64,000 bases of DNA from Pelomonas sp. Root1217 (GCF_001425705.1 NZ_LMDC01000023.1:287079-351078); one strand, 5' to 3'; counted from the first letter of the stretch, positions 9,749-20,177 are shown. The notes: generated from the sequence alone by a model not told the origin. Program-made: numbers and translations.

Positions 9749-12142
9749 ATGCGCTGGCCAGACTGGCTGAACCTGCGCCGCCTCGAGGGGCGCATCGTCG
9801 CTCTCTTCCTGGCGCTGCTGCTGGTCGTGCAACTGGTCAGCTTCGGCGCCATCCACGCCAGCATCACCCACAACGCCGAGGACTCGCTGGCCAGCGAGCT
9901 GCAGACCGGCGAGCGCGTGCTGCGCCGCCTGCTCGACCAACGCGCCGGCAAGCTGCGGGACGCGGCCGAACTGCTGGCCAAGGACTACGGCTTTCGCAGC
10001 ACGGTCGGCCTGTCGCTGGCCGAGGCCGGCACCGTCGAGACCATCAAGGACGCCCTCGTCAATCAAGGTGAGCGCGTCGGCGCCTCGGTCGTCGCCTATT
10101 TCGACGACCAGCAGCACCTGGTCGCCGCCACGCGAGACGGCTCGGCTTCCTTCGGGGCGGCGCTGCGCCAGCTCACCCAGAGCAAGGACGGCGCGGCGCT
10201 GGCCGTGCAGGGCAGCCATGTCTACCAGGTGGTCGCCGTGCAGGTGCGCACGCCGGCACCGGTGGGCTGGGTGTTGATGGCCTTTGCGCTGGACCGCGAG
10301 GTGCTGGACGATCTCAAGGCGCTGTCGGAGCTGCAAGGCGTTGTGCTGCTGCAAGGTCCGACCAGGCAGTGGCAGACCACCGTCGACAACCTCGATGGCA
10401 GCGCAGTCAATGCCTTGCGTGCTGCTCTGGGTCAGGCGGCTCCAGCCGACGGCATCGTCGAGCTGGCCGGCGAACGCATGCGCGCCCTCTTCGTGCCCCT
10501 GATTGGCGGCGATCAAGCCCTTGGCGTGCTGCTGTTGCGGTCGCTGGACGCGGCCCTGGCGCCCTACCAGCAGTTGCAGCTCGTCCTGCTCGGCCTGACC
10601 GTGCTGGGCGTCGTCGTCTTCGCCCTCGTCAGCGTGCTGCTGGCACGCGGCATCAGCAACCCCATCACGGCGCTGTCGGCCTCGGCGCGCCGGCTCGAGC
10701 GCGGCGACTACGACACGCCCGTGCCGTCGACTTCGCGGCTGGAGGAGGTGCACAAGCTGGCCCTGGCGCTGGAGAGCATGCGTGAGGGCATCCGCCGCCG
10801 CGATGCTCTCGTCAACAACCTGGCCTATGTCGACCCGCTGACGCTGCTGCCCAACCGCGCGCGTTTCGCCGAATTCCTGCAGCACCACCTGACCCACAGC
10901 AACACGCCGGGTGCCGTGCTGATGCTGGACCTGGACCGCTTCAAGCACGTCAATGACGTGCTCGGTCATGAGGTCGGCGACCGCCTGCTGCAGTCGGTCG
11001 CCGAGCGCCTGCAGGCGCTGTGCGCGCCGGCGCATTCGGTACTCGCACGCTTCTCGGGCGACGAGTTCGCCGTGCTGCTGGCCCATACCGACGCCCACGC
11101 CGCCAGCGAGGCGGCGCTGGCCATCCTGAAGGACTTCGAGCGTCCGCTGCAGATCGACAACGAGACCATCGACCTCGGCGCCGGCATCGGCATTGCCCTC
11201 TTCCCCGAGCATGGCCGTGAGGTCAACCTGCTGCTGGGCCGCGCCGAGCTGGCCATGTATGCGGCCAAGGCCCGCCAGTGCGGCAGCCTGATCTACCACG
11301 CCCAGCTGGACGCCGGCAGCCAGGAGTCGCTGTCCCTGCTGACCGAGCTGCGCCACGCGGTCGAGAAGGATGAACTGCGCCTGTACCTGCAGCCCAAGAT
11401 CGACCTGCAGCAGGGCAGGATCCTCGGCGCCGAGGCCCTGGTGCGCTGGCAGCACCCGACGCGCGGCCTGGTGCCGCCGATGCAGTTCATCCCTTTTGCC
11501 GAGCAGACCGGCTTCATCCGCCTGCTCAGCGCCTGGGTGCTGTCCAACGCGGCCAGGTTCGCGCGCCAGGCCGCGGACGCGGGCCTCACGCTGCGGCTGT
11601 CGGTCAACCTGTCCACGCGCGACCTGATGGACCAGGACCTGCCCGCCAAGATCGAAGCCATGCTGGCGCCGCTGCAGGTGTCGGCCGAATCGCTGTGCCT
11701 GGAGATCACCGAGAGCACCATCATGGACGACCCCGAGCGGGCCCTGTCCACGCTGGAGCATCTGCATGCGATGGGCTTCAAGCTGTCCATCGACGACTTC
11801 GGCACCGGCTACTCGTCGCTGGCCTATCTGAAGCGCCTACCGGTGGATGAGCTGAAGATCGACAAGAGCTTCGTCATGGCGATGGAGCGCGACCTCGACG
11901 ACGCCCGCATCGTGCGCTCCACCATCGAGCTGGCGCACAACCTCGGCCTCACCGTCGTCGCCGAAGGGCTGGAGACCATCAAGGCCTGGGCCATGCTGGC
12001 CCGCCTGGGCTGCGACGAAGGCCAGGGCTACTACATCTGCAAGCCCATGCCGCAGGAGCAGTTCATTGCCTGGGCCAAGAGCTGGCAGCCGCCGGACATC
12101 TCGGGCGTCACGGCCGAGAGCCTGATGGCCAAACTCGGCTGA
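9749..12142 (+). CDS. Membrane GGDEF/EAL cyclic-di-GMP protein with periplasmic sensor and HAMP
   Basis: This 797-residue protein makes and/or breaks cyclic di-GMP. A transmembrane helix at about 16-37 precedes a periplasmic sensor region. A second helix (about 270-295) leads into a HAMP segment, then GGDEF and EAL domains. The GGDEF motif reads SGDEF (436-440), so diguanylate cyclase activity may be weak or absent. The EAL domain keeps EAL at 562-564, plus [24 protein letters not shown] and DELKIDKSF, and looks like an active phosphodiesterase. It follows a cupredoxin gene by 10 bp, suggesting that the two work together. Confidence 0.92.
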   Translation: MRWPDWLNLRRLEGRIVALFLALLLVVQLVSFGAIHASITHNAEDSLASELQTGERVLRRLLDQRAGKLRDAAELLAKDYGFRSTVGLSLAEAGTVETIKDALVNQGERVGASVVAYFDDQQHLVAATRDGSASFGAALRQLTQSKDGAALAVQGSHVYQVVAVQVRTPAPVGWVLMAFALDREVLDDLKALSELQGVVLLQGPTRQWQTTVDNLDGSAVNALRAALGQAAPADGIVELAGERMRALFVPLIGGDQALGVLLLRSLDAALAPYQQLQLVLLGLTVLGVVVFALVSVLLARGISNPITALSASARRLERGDYDTPVPSTSRLEEVHKLALALESMREGIRRRDALVNNLAYVDPLTLLPNRARFAEFLQHHLTHSNTPGAVLMLDLDRFKHVNDVLGHEVGDRLLQSVAERLQALCAPAHSVLARFSGDEFAVLLAHTDAHAASEAALAILKDFERPLQIDNETIDLGAGIGIALFPEHGREVNLLLGRAELAMYAAKARQCGSLIYHAQLDAGSQESLSLLTELRHAVEKDELRLYLQPKIDLQQGRILGAEALVRWQHPTRGLVPPMQFIPFAEQTGFIRLLSAWVLSNAARFARQAADAGLTLRLSVNLSTRDLMDQDLPAKIEAMLAPLQVSAESLCLEITESTIMDDPERALSTLEHLHAMGFKLSIDDFGTGYSSLAYLKRLPVDELKIDKSFVMAMERDLDDARIVRSTIELAHNLGLTVVAEGLETIKAWAMLARLGCDEGQGYYICKPMPQEQFIAWAKSWQPPDISGVTAESLMAKLG

Positions 12143-12216
12143 ACTGGCCCCTCGCCCGAGAGTACTCGAACGGTCTTGCAGACCGCGCTGCGACAGTGCC
12201 GCAGCCCTTCGGCAGG

Positions 12217-12243
12217 CACATGGCGCCCACTGGGCGCCATGTG
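12217..12243. terminator. Perfect 12-bp hairpin between convergent genes
   Basis: The arms CACATGGCGCCC and GGGCGCCATGTG are perfectly complementary with a 3-nt loop. It lies between the stop of the GGDEF/EAL gene and the end of pncC, a position suited to a bidirectional 3'-end structure. There is no T-tract on either strand. Confidence 0.55.
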
Positions 12244-12262
12244 TCCGGCCTCAGCCCCCGCG

Positions 12263-12298
12263 GGGACGCAGCCTCGCTTGGGGCGGCCCGGCGCTCGG
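12263..12298 (-). repeat. Stop-proximal palindromic repeat, copy B (short form, after pncC)
   Basis: Read on the minus strand it begins immediately after the pncC stop codon, with CCGAGCGCCGGGCCGCCCCAAG, and ends with a GTCCCCGCGGGGGC palindrome. It shares the head and the short G/C palindrome with copies A, C and D. It lacks the long internal hairpin. Confidence 0.65.
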
Positions 12299-12796
12299 CT
12301 AGTTATCGCGGTCTTCAAGGGCTTCGCACAGCGCGGTGAGGCCTGCAGTCACCGTCTGCAAGCGCACCGCATGGCGGTCGCCTGAGAAGTTCTCGCGCCA
12401 GACCTGGGCCGGCCGCCCTGCATGCACCAAGGCCAGCCAGACGGTACCGACCGGCTTGGCTTCGCTGCCGCCCGTCGGCCCGGCCACGCCGGTGACGGCC
12501 AGTGCCCAATCGATGGGTGCATGCGCCAGCAGGCCACGTGCCATGTGTTCGGCCACCTCGGCGCTGACGGCGCCGTGCAGCGCGATCAGGCCCTTGGGAA
12601 CGCCGAGCAGTTCAGCCTTGGCCTCGTTGCTGTAGCTGACGACGCCGCGCTCGAACCAGGCGCTGGAGCCGCTCAGGCTGGTGCAGGCGGCGGCGATGAG
12701 GCCGCCGGTGCAGCTCTCCGCCGTGCCGATGCGCTCGCGCCGCTGGATCAGCGCCACGGCAATGCGGTCGATCAGTTCAAGGTCTTCGGCAAACAT
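12299..12796 (-). CDS. pncC: Nicotinamide-nucleotide amidase (CinA C-terminal domain type)
   Basis: PncC deamidates nicotinamide mononucleotide in NAD recycling. The 165-residue protein consists only of the CinA C-terminal domain. Signature segments are TAESCTGGLIAA (about 22-33), SNEAKAELLGV and AVTGVAGPTGGSEAKPVGTVWLA. The N-terminal molybdopterin-binding-like domain of full CinA is absent, as is normal for stand-alone PncC. ATG at 12796 was chosen because it gives the standard N-terminus. It is the last gene of thiL-pgpA-pncC, two bases after pgpA. Confidence 0.93.
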   Translation of the reverse strand: MFAEDLELIDRIAVALIQRRERIGTAESCTGGLIAAACTSLSGSSAWFERGVVSYSNEAKAELLGVPKGLIALHGAVSAEVAEHMARGLLAHAPIDWALAVTGVAGPTGGSEAKPVGTVWLALVHAGRPAQVWRENFSGDRHAVRLQTVTAGLTALCEALEDRDN

Positions 12797-12798
12797 GC

Positions 12799-13326
12799 TT
12801 ACCCCATCACAAAGCGGTAGAGCGCGATGACAGCGAGCGTACAGCCGGCGGCGACGAAATCGTCGAACAGGATGCCGAAGCCCTGCGCCCAGGTGACCGT
12901 GGCCCCGCGCTCGCCCTTGAAAAGCCGGTCCGCCCAGCCCACCGGCCCGGGCTTGGCCGCATCGAAGAAGCGGAACAGGCCGAAAGCAATGAGCTGGCCC
13001 AGCCAGCCCACCGGCGCGATCAGCCACAGGATGAGCCAGAAGGCCAGCACCTCGTCCCAGACGATGGAGGCCGGGTCGGGCGTGTTCATGTCGCGCGCCG
13101 TGCGCGTGCAGGCCCACCAGCCCACCAGCGTGCCGATGCCGATCAGCAGGCCCCAGGCCAGCTCGCTCATCCACGGCGAGATGACCCAGAACACAGCCCA
13201 AGCCCACAGGGTGCCGACGGTACCGGGCGCTTTGGGGCTCAGGCCACTGCCGAAGCCCAGCGCAATCCAGCGCGCCGGGTGACGCAGCATGAAGGCCGGC
13301 GTCGGACGGATAGGTGCGCCGCTCAT
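12799..13326 (-). CDS. pgpA: Phosphatidylglycerophosphatase A
   Basis: PgpA dephosphorylates phosphatidylglycerophosphate in the inner membrane to give phosphatidylglycerol. The 175-residue protein has the family features. These are GFGSGLSPKAPGTVGTLWA near the N-terminus, the acidic segment DPASIVWDEVLAFW, and several hydrophobic helices. FRFFDAAKPGPVGWADR is also typical of PgpA. Its start overlaps the thiL stop (ATGA). The thiL-pgpA-pncC order is widely conserved in proteobacteria. Confidence 0.94.
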   Translation of the reverse strand: MSGAPIRPTPAFMLRHPARWIALGFGSGLSPKAPGTVGTLWAWAVFWVISPWMSELAWGLLIGIGTLVGWWACTRTARDMNTPDPASIVWDEVLAFWLILWLIAPVGWLGQLIAFGLFRFFDAAKPGPVGWADRLFKGERGATVTWAQGFGILFDDFVAAGCTLAVIALYRFVMG

Positions 13327-14261
13327 GACTTGAAGTGGTCGAAGGAGCGCAGGCCGTGCTCTACGGCGGCGCCGCGAGCATCGACGACACGCAGGCCGGG
13401 CTCGGCTTCAATGACGCCGATGCGCGTCAATGCCACGCCCACATCGGGCAGCCGCACACCGGCCGGCGCCGTGAAGACGAGTTCGTAGTCATCGCCGCCT
13501 GCCAGCAGGCATTCGCGCTGCACGACAGCCAGCTGCGTGGCCAGCACCTCGCTGCGTGGCAACGCATCCAAGTCCAGCCGCGCGCCGACACGCGAGGCGG
13601 CGAGGATGTGACCAAGATCGCCGAGCAAGCCGTCCGACACATCGATGGCCGCCGTCGCGATGCAACGCAGCGCCTGGCCCAGTTCGACTCGCGGCGTTGG
13701 CAGCTCCATGGCTGTGCGCACGCAGTCGAAGCCGGCGCCGTCCAGCGCGACCGTGCCGCGAAACACTTCCAGCGCAAGGCGCGCGTCGCCAAGGCGCCCC
13801 GACACCCAGATCTCGTCACCCACGCGCGCGCCGCCGCGCAGCAGGGCCAGCCCCGGCGGCGCCTCGCCGAAGACGGTGATGCAGAGATTCAACGGCCCCT
13901 GTGTCGTGTCGCCGCCGATCAGCGGGCAGGCGTGGGCGTCGGCCAGGGCCAACAGGCCGCGCGATAAACCGGCCAGCCAGGCTTCGTCAACGCGCGGCAG
14001 GGCCAGGGCCAAAGTGAAGCCTCGCGGCGTCGCACCGCAGGCGGCCAGGTCGCTCAGGTTGACAGCCAGCGCCTTGTGGCCGAGGCGCACCGGATCGATC
14101 GTCGACAGGAAGTGCCGGCCCTCGACCAGCATGTCACTGGAAACCAGCCAGCGCGCACCGGGCGTGGGCACGAGCACGGCGCAGTCGTCGCCCACGCTCA
14201 CCTCGACGCCAGCCACCGCGGGGCGCTGGAAGTAGCGCCGGATCAGATCGAATTCGCCCAT
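13323..14261 (-). CDS. thiL: Thiamine-monophosphate kinase
   Basis: ThiL phosphorylates thiamine monophosphate to thiamine diphosphate, the active cofactor. The 312-residue protein opens with MGEFDLIRRYF, the common N-terminus. The conserved metal/ATP segments are visible as VGDDCAV, SSDMLVEGRHF, GGDTTQG, AAIDVSDGLLGDLGHIL and LLAGGDDYELVFT. The start is ATG at 14261. It is divergent from maeB with about 90 bp between the two starts, so both promoters must lie in that gap. Confidence 0.95.
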   Translation of the reverse strand: MGEFDLIRRYFQRPAVAGVEVSVGDDCAVLVPTPGARWLVSSDMLVEGRHFLSTIDPVRLGHKALAVNLSDLAACGATPRGFTLALALPRVDEAWLAGLSRGLLALADAHACPLIGGDTTQGPLNLCITVFGEAPPGLALLRGGARVGDEIWVSGRLGDARLALEVFRGTVALDGAGFDCVRTAMELPTPRVELGQALRCIATAAIDVSDGLLGDLGHILAASRVGARLDLDALPRSEVLATQLAVVQRECLLAGGDDYELVFTAPAGVRLPDVGVALTRIGVIEAEPGLRVVDARGAAVEHGLRSFDHFKS

Positions 14262-14351
14262 GGCCGCGATTAGACCTTGTGGACATCCACAGCGCCCGGC
14301 GGGCCCTTGGGTGGCATGATTCCAGCCCCGTCGGCACCTTGTGATCCCGCC

Positions 14352-16649
<2,298 letters not shown>

Positions 16650-16665
16650 ACCTGGCACCGGCTCC

Positions 16666-16702
16666 AAGGGGGAACAGGGCAAAAGCGCCCGGACTCCCCC
16701 AA
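16666..16702 (+). terminator. Hairpin downstream of maeB
   Basis: An AAGGGGGA / TCCCCCAATT inverted repeat encloses a smaller GGGC/GCCC stem. It begins 17 nt after the maeB stop. The tail is AATT rather than a true T-run, so termination strength is uncertain. Confidence 0.5.
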
Positions 16703-16831
16703 TTGACAGAAGTTTTCACGACCCAAAACTGCGTCATGCAGCTGTCAAGCTGCAAGTGAAATCAATCACTTAGGCGCGCGTGAGTGCTGGCTCACATGAC
16801 CCTATTCCAGACTCTGGCGCCCGGACCGCGC

Positions 16832-16860
16832 TTGAGCTTTTGGGGTCGCTTCGGTACCAT
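16832..16860 (+). promoter_or_regulatory. Sigma70-type promoter of the secreted RNase gene
   Basis: TTGAGC (16832-16837) and TACCAT (16855-16860) are separated by exactly 17 bp, a good sigma70 match. The RNase start codon lies 27 bp downstream of the -10. A perfect 10-bp palindrome GGGTTAACCC (16877-16886) sits directly against the GTG start and could be an operator. Confidence 0.6.
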
Positions 16861-16886
16861 TACGGTTTCTCGTTCAGGGTTAACCC

Positions 16887-17321
16887 GTGTTTTTGCTCTC
16901 GTGGCTGGCGCGCTCCGGCGCCTCGGCGGTCACCACCGCCCTGCTGCTTTCCGGCTTGGCCGGAGGCGCGCAAGCCAAGGAAGCCGTCGGCGATAAGCCC
17001 CCCACCGCAACGCCCGCTCTGGCCGAAATTTCGCTGAGCGAGCTGCCCGCCCAGGCCCAGGAAACGCACCGGCTCGTTCTCGCCGGTGGCCCGTTTCCTT
17101 ATGCCAAGGACGGCGTGGTGTTCGGCAATCGCGAGCGTCTGCTGCCCCGCAAGGCTCGCGGCTTCTATCGCGAATACACGGTCAAAACCCCTGGCGCCCG
17201 CAACCGCGGTGCCCGCCGCCTCATCTGCGGTGGCACGCCGCCGACGGCGCCCGAGATTTGTTACTACACCGACGATCACTATGCCAGCTTCAAGCGCGTC
17301 CGCGCCCAAGCGGCCCGGTGA
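16887..17321 (+). CDS. Secreted guanyl-specific ribonuclease, RNase Sa/barnase family
   Basis: This is an extracellular or periplasmic endoribonuclease cutting after guanosine. A signal peptide (residues 1-30, ending AGGAQA) precedes a domain very close to Streptomyces RNase Sa. It has GGPFPYAKDGVVFGNRE, YREYTVKTPGARNRGARR and DHYASF. Catalytic equivalents are Glu96, Arg105, Arg107, Arg110/Arg111 and His131. Cys114 and Cys125 may form a disulfide placed differently from that in RNase Sa. The start is GTG with a weak ribosome site, while the inhibitor gene downstream has a perfect one. It forms an operon with the barstar gene 46 bp downstream. Confidence 0.92.
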   Translation: MFLLSWLARSGASAVTTALLLSGLAGGAQAKEAVGDKPPTATPALAEISLSELPAQAQETHRLVLAGGPFPYAKDGVVFGNRERLLPRKARGFYREYTVKTPGARNRGARRLICGGTPPTAPEICYYTDDHYASFKRVRAQAAR

Positions 17322-17367
17322 AGTCGAGGGTTCAGCAGTTTTGTGACTTGAAAGGAGGAACGCGACC

Positions 17368-17763
17368 ATGCTTTTGCAGACCGTCCGTCCCAATATCGTG
17401 CAGGCCATACGGGCCTACAGGGTCGAGGACTTGATGCAGGCCGCCCAAGAAGCGGGCCAGCATTTCCTGTACGCCAACCTGTCGGAGGCGCAGTCCAAGC
17501 AGGACGTGCTCGATGGCATCGCGCAGGCCTTCCTGTTTCCAGCGCATTTCGGCAAGAACCTGGACGCCCTGCATGACTGCATGACCGACCTCGTCCACAA
17601 GTCCGGCTCGCAGCCAGGCTTTGTCGTGGTGCTGGAGCAGTTGCCCGACAACGTGCGGTTCGACCGCGAGGCGCGCGAGCAATTGCTCGATGTCTTCCGC
17701 GACACGGCCGACTACTGGGCCGACAGGAAGATCCCCTTCCGCTGTTTCTATTCTTTTCAGTAG
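17368..17763 (+). CDS. Barstar-family ribonuclease inhibitor
   Basis: This is an intracellular inhibitor expected to bind and block the RNase encoded just upstream, protecting the producing cell before secretion. The 131-residue protein has the barstar signature FPAHFGKNLDALHDCMTDL (about 57-75), where the aspartates and the acidic helix contact the nuclease active site. A 37-residue N-terminal extension precedes the barstar fold. A textbook Shine-Dalgarno (AAAGGAGG, 17351-17358) lies 9 bp before the ATG, in contrast to the weak GTG start of the RNase. Inhibitor synthesis should therefore exceed nuclease synthesis. Confidence 0.92.
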   Translation: MLLQTVRPNIVQAIRAYRVEDLMQAAQEAGQHFLYANLSEAQSKQDVLDGIAQAFLFPAHFGKNLDALHDCMTDLVHKSGSQPGFVVVLEQLPDNVRFDREAREQLLDVFRDTADYWADRKIPFRCFYSFQ

Positions 17764-17798
17764 CCCGCTCCCAAGAAAACGGGTCATGGGAGCGGGCT
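17762..17798 (+). terminator. Strong hairpin after the barstar gene
   Basis: The arms AGCCCGCTCCC (17762-17772) and GGGAGCGGGCT (17788-17798) pair perfectly over 11 bp with a 15-nt loop. The left arm starts inside the barstar stop codon. No T-run follows. Confidence 0.6.
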
Positions 17799-17955
17799 GC
17801 TGAGGTGGCCCCGGTTATTGAGAAGCCCGCGCCGAAAAGCGCGAAGACGGCGATTGGCAACCCCAACTTCGGCATGAACATGCCGATGATGTGCAGTGCT
17901 TTCGACACGTCGATGTGGCTCAGTGCGGCGTGATGCGCTGAACCCTTCGATGAAG
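17799..17955. other. Unassigned segment between two hairpins, possible small RNA or micro-ORF
   Basis: This stretch lies between the barstar hairpin and a second, T-tailed terminator. On the plus strand a GTG-initiated frame of 42 codons (17805-17933) ends 22 nt before that terminator. On the minus strand a hydrophobic stretch (KLGLPIAVFALFGAGF) is encoded, but its frame runs without a stop into the barstar gene. Neither has a good ribosome site. I cannot tell whether this encodes a peptide, an RNA or nothing. Confidence 0.3.
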
Positions 17956-17981
17956 AAACGGGACCCTCGGGTCCCGTTTTT
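17956..17981 (+). terminator. Rho-independent terminator (plus strand)
   Basis: The stem AAACGGGACC / GGTCCCGTTT has a CTCG tetraloop and is followed by a run of five T. The T-run is on the plus strand only, so it ends a rightward transcript. That transcript is either read-through from the RNase/barstar operon or a separate short RNA from 17799-17955. Confidence 0.8.
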
Positions 17982-18006
17982 ACTTAGGGCCCCAAGGGCC
18001 CCAATG

Positions 18007-18777
18007 TCATTTCTGCTGCGGCACTTCGAGCGCCAGCGCGACGAATTCGTCGACCGGCACTTCCTCGGCACGACGCTGCAGGTCGAAGTGGCCTGAAAAG
18101 CCGCGCTCGGCCAGCCAGTGGCCCAGGCTGTGGCGCAGCAGCTTGCGGCGCTGCGAGAAGGCGCTGGTGACCAGGGCCCCCAACAGGGCCGGGTCTACCG
18201 CTGGCGGCTTGGCCAACGGCTGCATGCGCACGATGGCCGAGTCCACGCGCGGGGGCGGGTCGAAGGCCTCGGGCGGCACGTCCAGCACCGACTCGATGTC
18301 GTAGCGCCACTGCAGCATCACGCTCAGGCGCCCGTAATCCTTGCCGCCCGGCCCGGCGGCCATGCGATCGACGACTTCCTTTTGCAGCATGAAGTGCTGG
18401 TCGACGACGTCGTCCACCGCGCTCAACAGGTGAAAGAGGATGGGCGTGGAGATGTTGTAGGGCAGGTTGCCGACCACGCGCAGCTTGGCGCCCTTGGTGG
18501 CGGCCAGCGCCTTGAAGTCCACCTTGAGCACGTCCGACTCGACGACCTCGACGTCGTCGCGCTTGCGCAGGCGCGCTGCCAGGTCGCGGTCCAGTTCGAT
18601 GACGGTCAGCGGCTTGTGTCGCTCCAGCAGCGGCAGCGTCATCGCGCCCAGGCCGGGGCCAATCTCGACCAGGGTCTCGCCCGGCTGCGGATCGATCAGG
18701 TCGACGATGGCCTCGATCAGCGCTTTGTCGGTCAGGAAATGCTGCCCGAAGCGCTTTCTCGGAATATGGGACTTCAT
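18007..18777 (-). CDS. rsmA: 16S rRNA dimethyladenosine transferase RsmA (KsgA)
   Basis: RsmA dimethylates A1518 and A1519 of 16S rRNA late in small-subunit assembly. The 256-residue protein shows the opening [10 protein letters not shown], the SAM-binding [12 protein letters not shown] (about 37-48), the ELDRDLA loop, and the catalytic NLPYNIS motif (about 104-110). It is the last gene of the lptD-surA-rsmA operon. The usual pdxA between surA and rsmA is missing. An 89-bp gap containing palindromic repeats separates it from surA. Confidence 0.96.
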   Translation of the reverse strand: MKSHIPRKRFGQHFLTDKALIEAIVDLIDPQPGETLVEIGPGLGAMTLPLLERHKPLTVIELDRDLAARLRKRDDVEVVESDVLKVDFKALAATKGAKLRVVGNLPYNISTPILFHLLSAVDDVVDQHFMLQKEVVDRMAAGPGGKDYGRLSVMLQWRYDIESVLDVPPEAFDPPPRVDSAIVRMQPLAKPPAVDPALLGALVTSAFSQRRKLLRHSLGHWLAERGFSGHFDLQRRAEEVPVDEFVALALEVPQQK

Positions 18778-18798
18778 GACTTACCGAGTGACTGCCGT

Positions 18799-18866
18799 GG
18801 AACCGGCTTTGCCGGGCCACTGGCAGTGCCCCCTTGAGGGGGCGCGCGAAGCGCGTAGGAGGTGGG
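18799..18866 (-). repeat. Palindromic intergenic element after surA
   Basis: Three adjacent small inverted repeats are present: CCGGCTTTGCCGG (18803-18815), a GGGCCACT/AGTGCCC pair, and CCCCCTTGAGGGGG (18829-18842). A GCGCG/CGCGC pair follows. The element abuts the surA stop codon. Elements with the CCCCCTTGAGGGGG core are, to my knowledge, common downstream of genes in Burkholderiales. It differs in its head from the A-D family. Confidence 0.6.
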
Positions 18867-20177
18867 TCAATCCAGCCATTCCCGGACTTCGACAAACGCC
18901 TTCGCCCGCAGATCCTTGACCCACTCCTGGTAGGCCTCGTCGTATTTCTGCTCGCGCAGTGCGGCGCGGGCCTGGTCGCGCAGCTGCTTCATCTCGACAT
19001 CGACCGTGCGGCGCTCCAGCACCTGGATCAGGTGCACGCCGAAGCGCGACACCACCGGTCCCGAGATGCCGTTCAGCGGCAGCGCGTTCATCGCTTCCTC
19101 GAACTCCGGCACGAAACCGCCGGCAGCCATCCAGCCCAGGTCACCACCCTCGGGGGCGCTGCCGTCCTCGGAATTGGCGCGGGCGAGTTGCTCGAACTTG
19201 GCCGAACCGGTCTCGATCTGGCGCTTGAATTCGGCCAGGCGGCGGGCCGCGACTTCGGCCGTCAGCTGTGCCGAGGGGCGCAGCAGGATGTGACGGGCAT
19301 GGGTCTGCACGGCCTGGGTCAGGGATGCGCCACCTTGGCGCTCGACGACCTTGAGGACGTGAAACCCCGCGCCGGTGCGCAGCAGCTGGGGTGCGACCTC
19401 GCCGCTCTTGAGCCCCTTGACGGCATTGACGAAGACATCGGGCAGCCGGTCGGCTGGGCGCAGGCCGATCTCGCCGCCGCGCGCCTTGTTGCTGTCCTCG
19501 GACACCTCGCGGGCGACGCGGGCAAAGTCCTCGCCGCCCTTGATGCGGGCCAGGGCGGCCTCAGCCCGAGCGCGGCGTTCCGTGACGACGCTTTCCGGCG
19601 CGCCATCGGGCACCGGCACCAGCACCTGGGCGAGGTTGACCATGCCGCCGCTGGCGAGTTCATTGCGCTTCTTGTCGAGGTAGGCGTCGATCTCGGCGTC
19701 CGTCACCTTGATGCGCCCCTGCACTTCGCGCTCGCGCACGCGCTCCGTCATCATCTGGTCGCGCAGGTTCTCGCGAAAGCTCTTGTAGTCGGTGCCGTCG
19801 GCCTTGAGGCGGTCGCGCAGCTGCGCCATGGTCAGCTTGTTCTGCGCGGCGACGTTGGCGACGACGCGATCCAGTTCGGCCTCGTCGATGCGCGCGCCGT
19901 TTTCACGGGCGTAGGTGACGAGGACGCGGTCTTCGATGAGGGCCTCCAGCGCCTGCTTGCGCAGGCCGGCCGTCTCCGGCATGACCTCGCCCTTCTGGCG
20001 GGCTTCCTGGCGCAGGCGTTCGGTGCGCTGGATGACCTCACTGGCGGCCACGACGTCCTGGTTGACGACGGCGGCGATGTAGTCCCCCGGCTGCAGCGTC
20101 GGCGTCTGGGCCTGGGCCTGGAAAGCGGCCAAGGCCAGCGTCACGGCAAGAAAGAGGGGAGCTAGGCGATAGATCAT
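18867..20177 (-). CDS. surA: Periplasmic chaperone / peptidyl-prolyl isomerase SurA
   Basis: SurA escorts outer-membrane proteins, including LptD, through the periplasm. The signal peptide covers about residues 1-23 (LALAAFQAQA). The N-terminal chaperone domain follows. Two rotamase (PpiC/parvulin) domains lie near 170-285 and 290-385, the second with ARHILLRPSA and GDLGWMAAGGFVPEFEEA. The length of 436 is typical. I chose ATG 20177: it overlaps the lptD stop by ATGA and gives a clean signal peptide. The frame upstream of it lies inside lptD. Confidence 0.95.
   Translation of the reverse strand: MIYRLAPLFLAVTLALAAFQAQAQTPTLQPGDYIAAVVNQDVVAASEVIQRTERLRQEARQKGEVMPETAGLRKQALEALIEDRVLVTYARENGARIDEAELDRVVANVAAQNKLTMAQLRDRLKADGTDYKSFRENLRDQMMTERVREREVQGRIKVTDAEIDAYLDKKRNELASGGMVNLAQVLVPVPDGAPESVVTERRARAEAALARIKGGEDFARVAREVSEDSNKARGGEIGLRPADRLPDVFVNAVKGLKSGEVAPQLLRTGAGFHVLKVVERQGGASLTQAVQTHARHILLRPSAQLTAEVAARRLAEFKRQIETGSAKFEQLARANSEDGSAPEGGDLGWMAAGGFVPEFEEAMNALPLNGISGPVVSRFGVHLIQVLERRTVDVEMKQLRDQARAALREQKYDEAYQEWVKDLRAKAFVEVREWLD

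Noticed and set aside
12143..12298. A CRISPR-like repeat array
   Set aside because: Only single palindromes are present with no regular spacing; the structures fit a hairpin and one copy of a dispersed repeat.
16703..16731. Promoter at TTGACA downstream of maeB
   Set aside because: The -35 is perfect, but no acceptable -10 lies at 16-18 bp (AAACTG). The TTGAGC/TACCAT pair further downstream is better placed for the RNase gene.
17279..17908. Minus-strand small membrane protein opposite the barstar 3' region
   Set aside because: A short hydrophobic stretch is encoded, but the frame has no stop before running deep into barstar and has no ribosome site.
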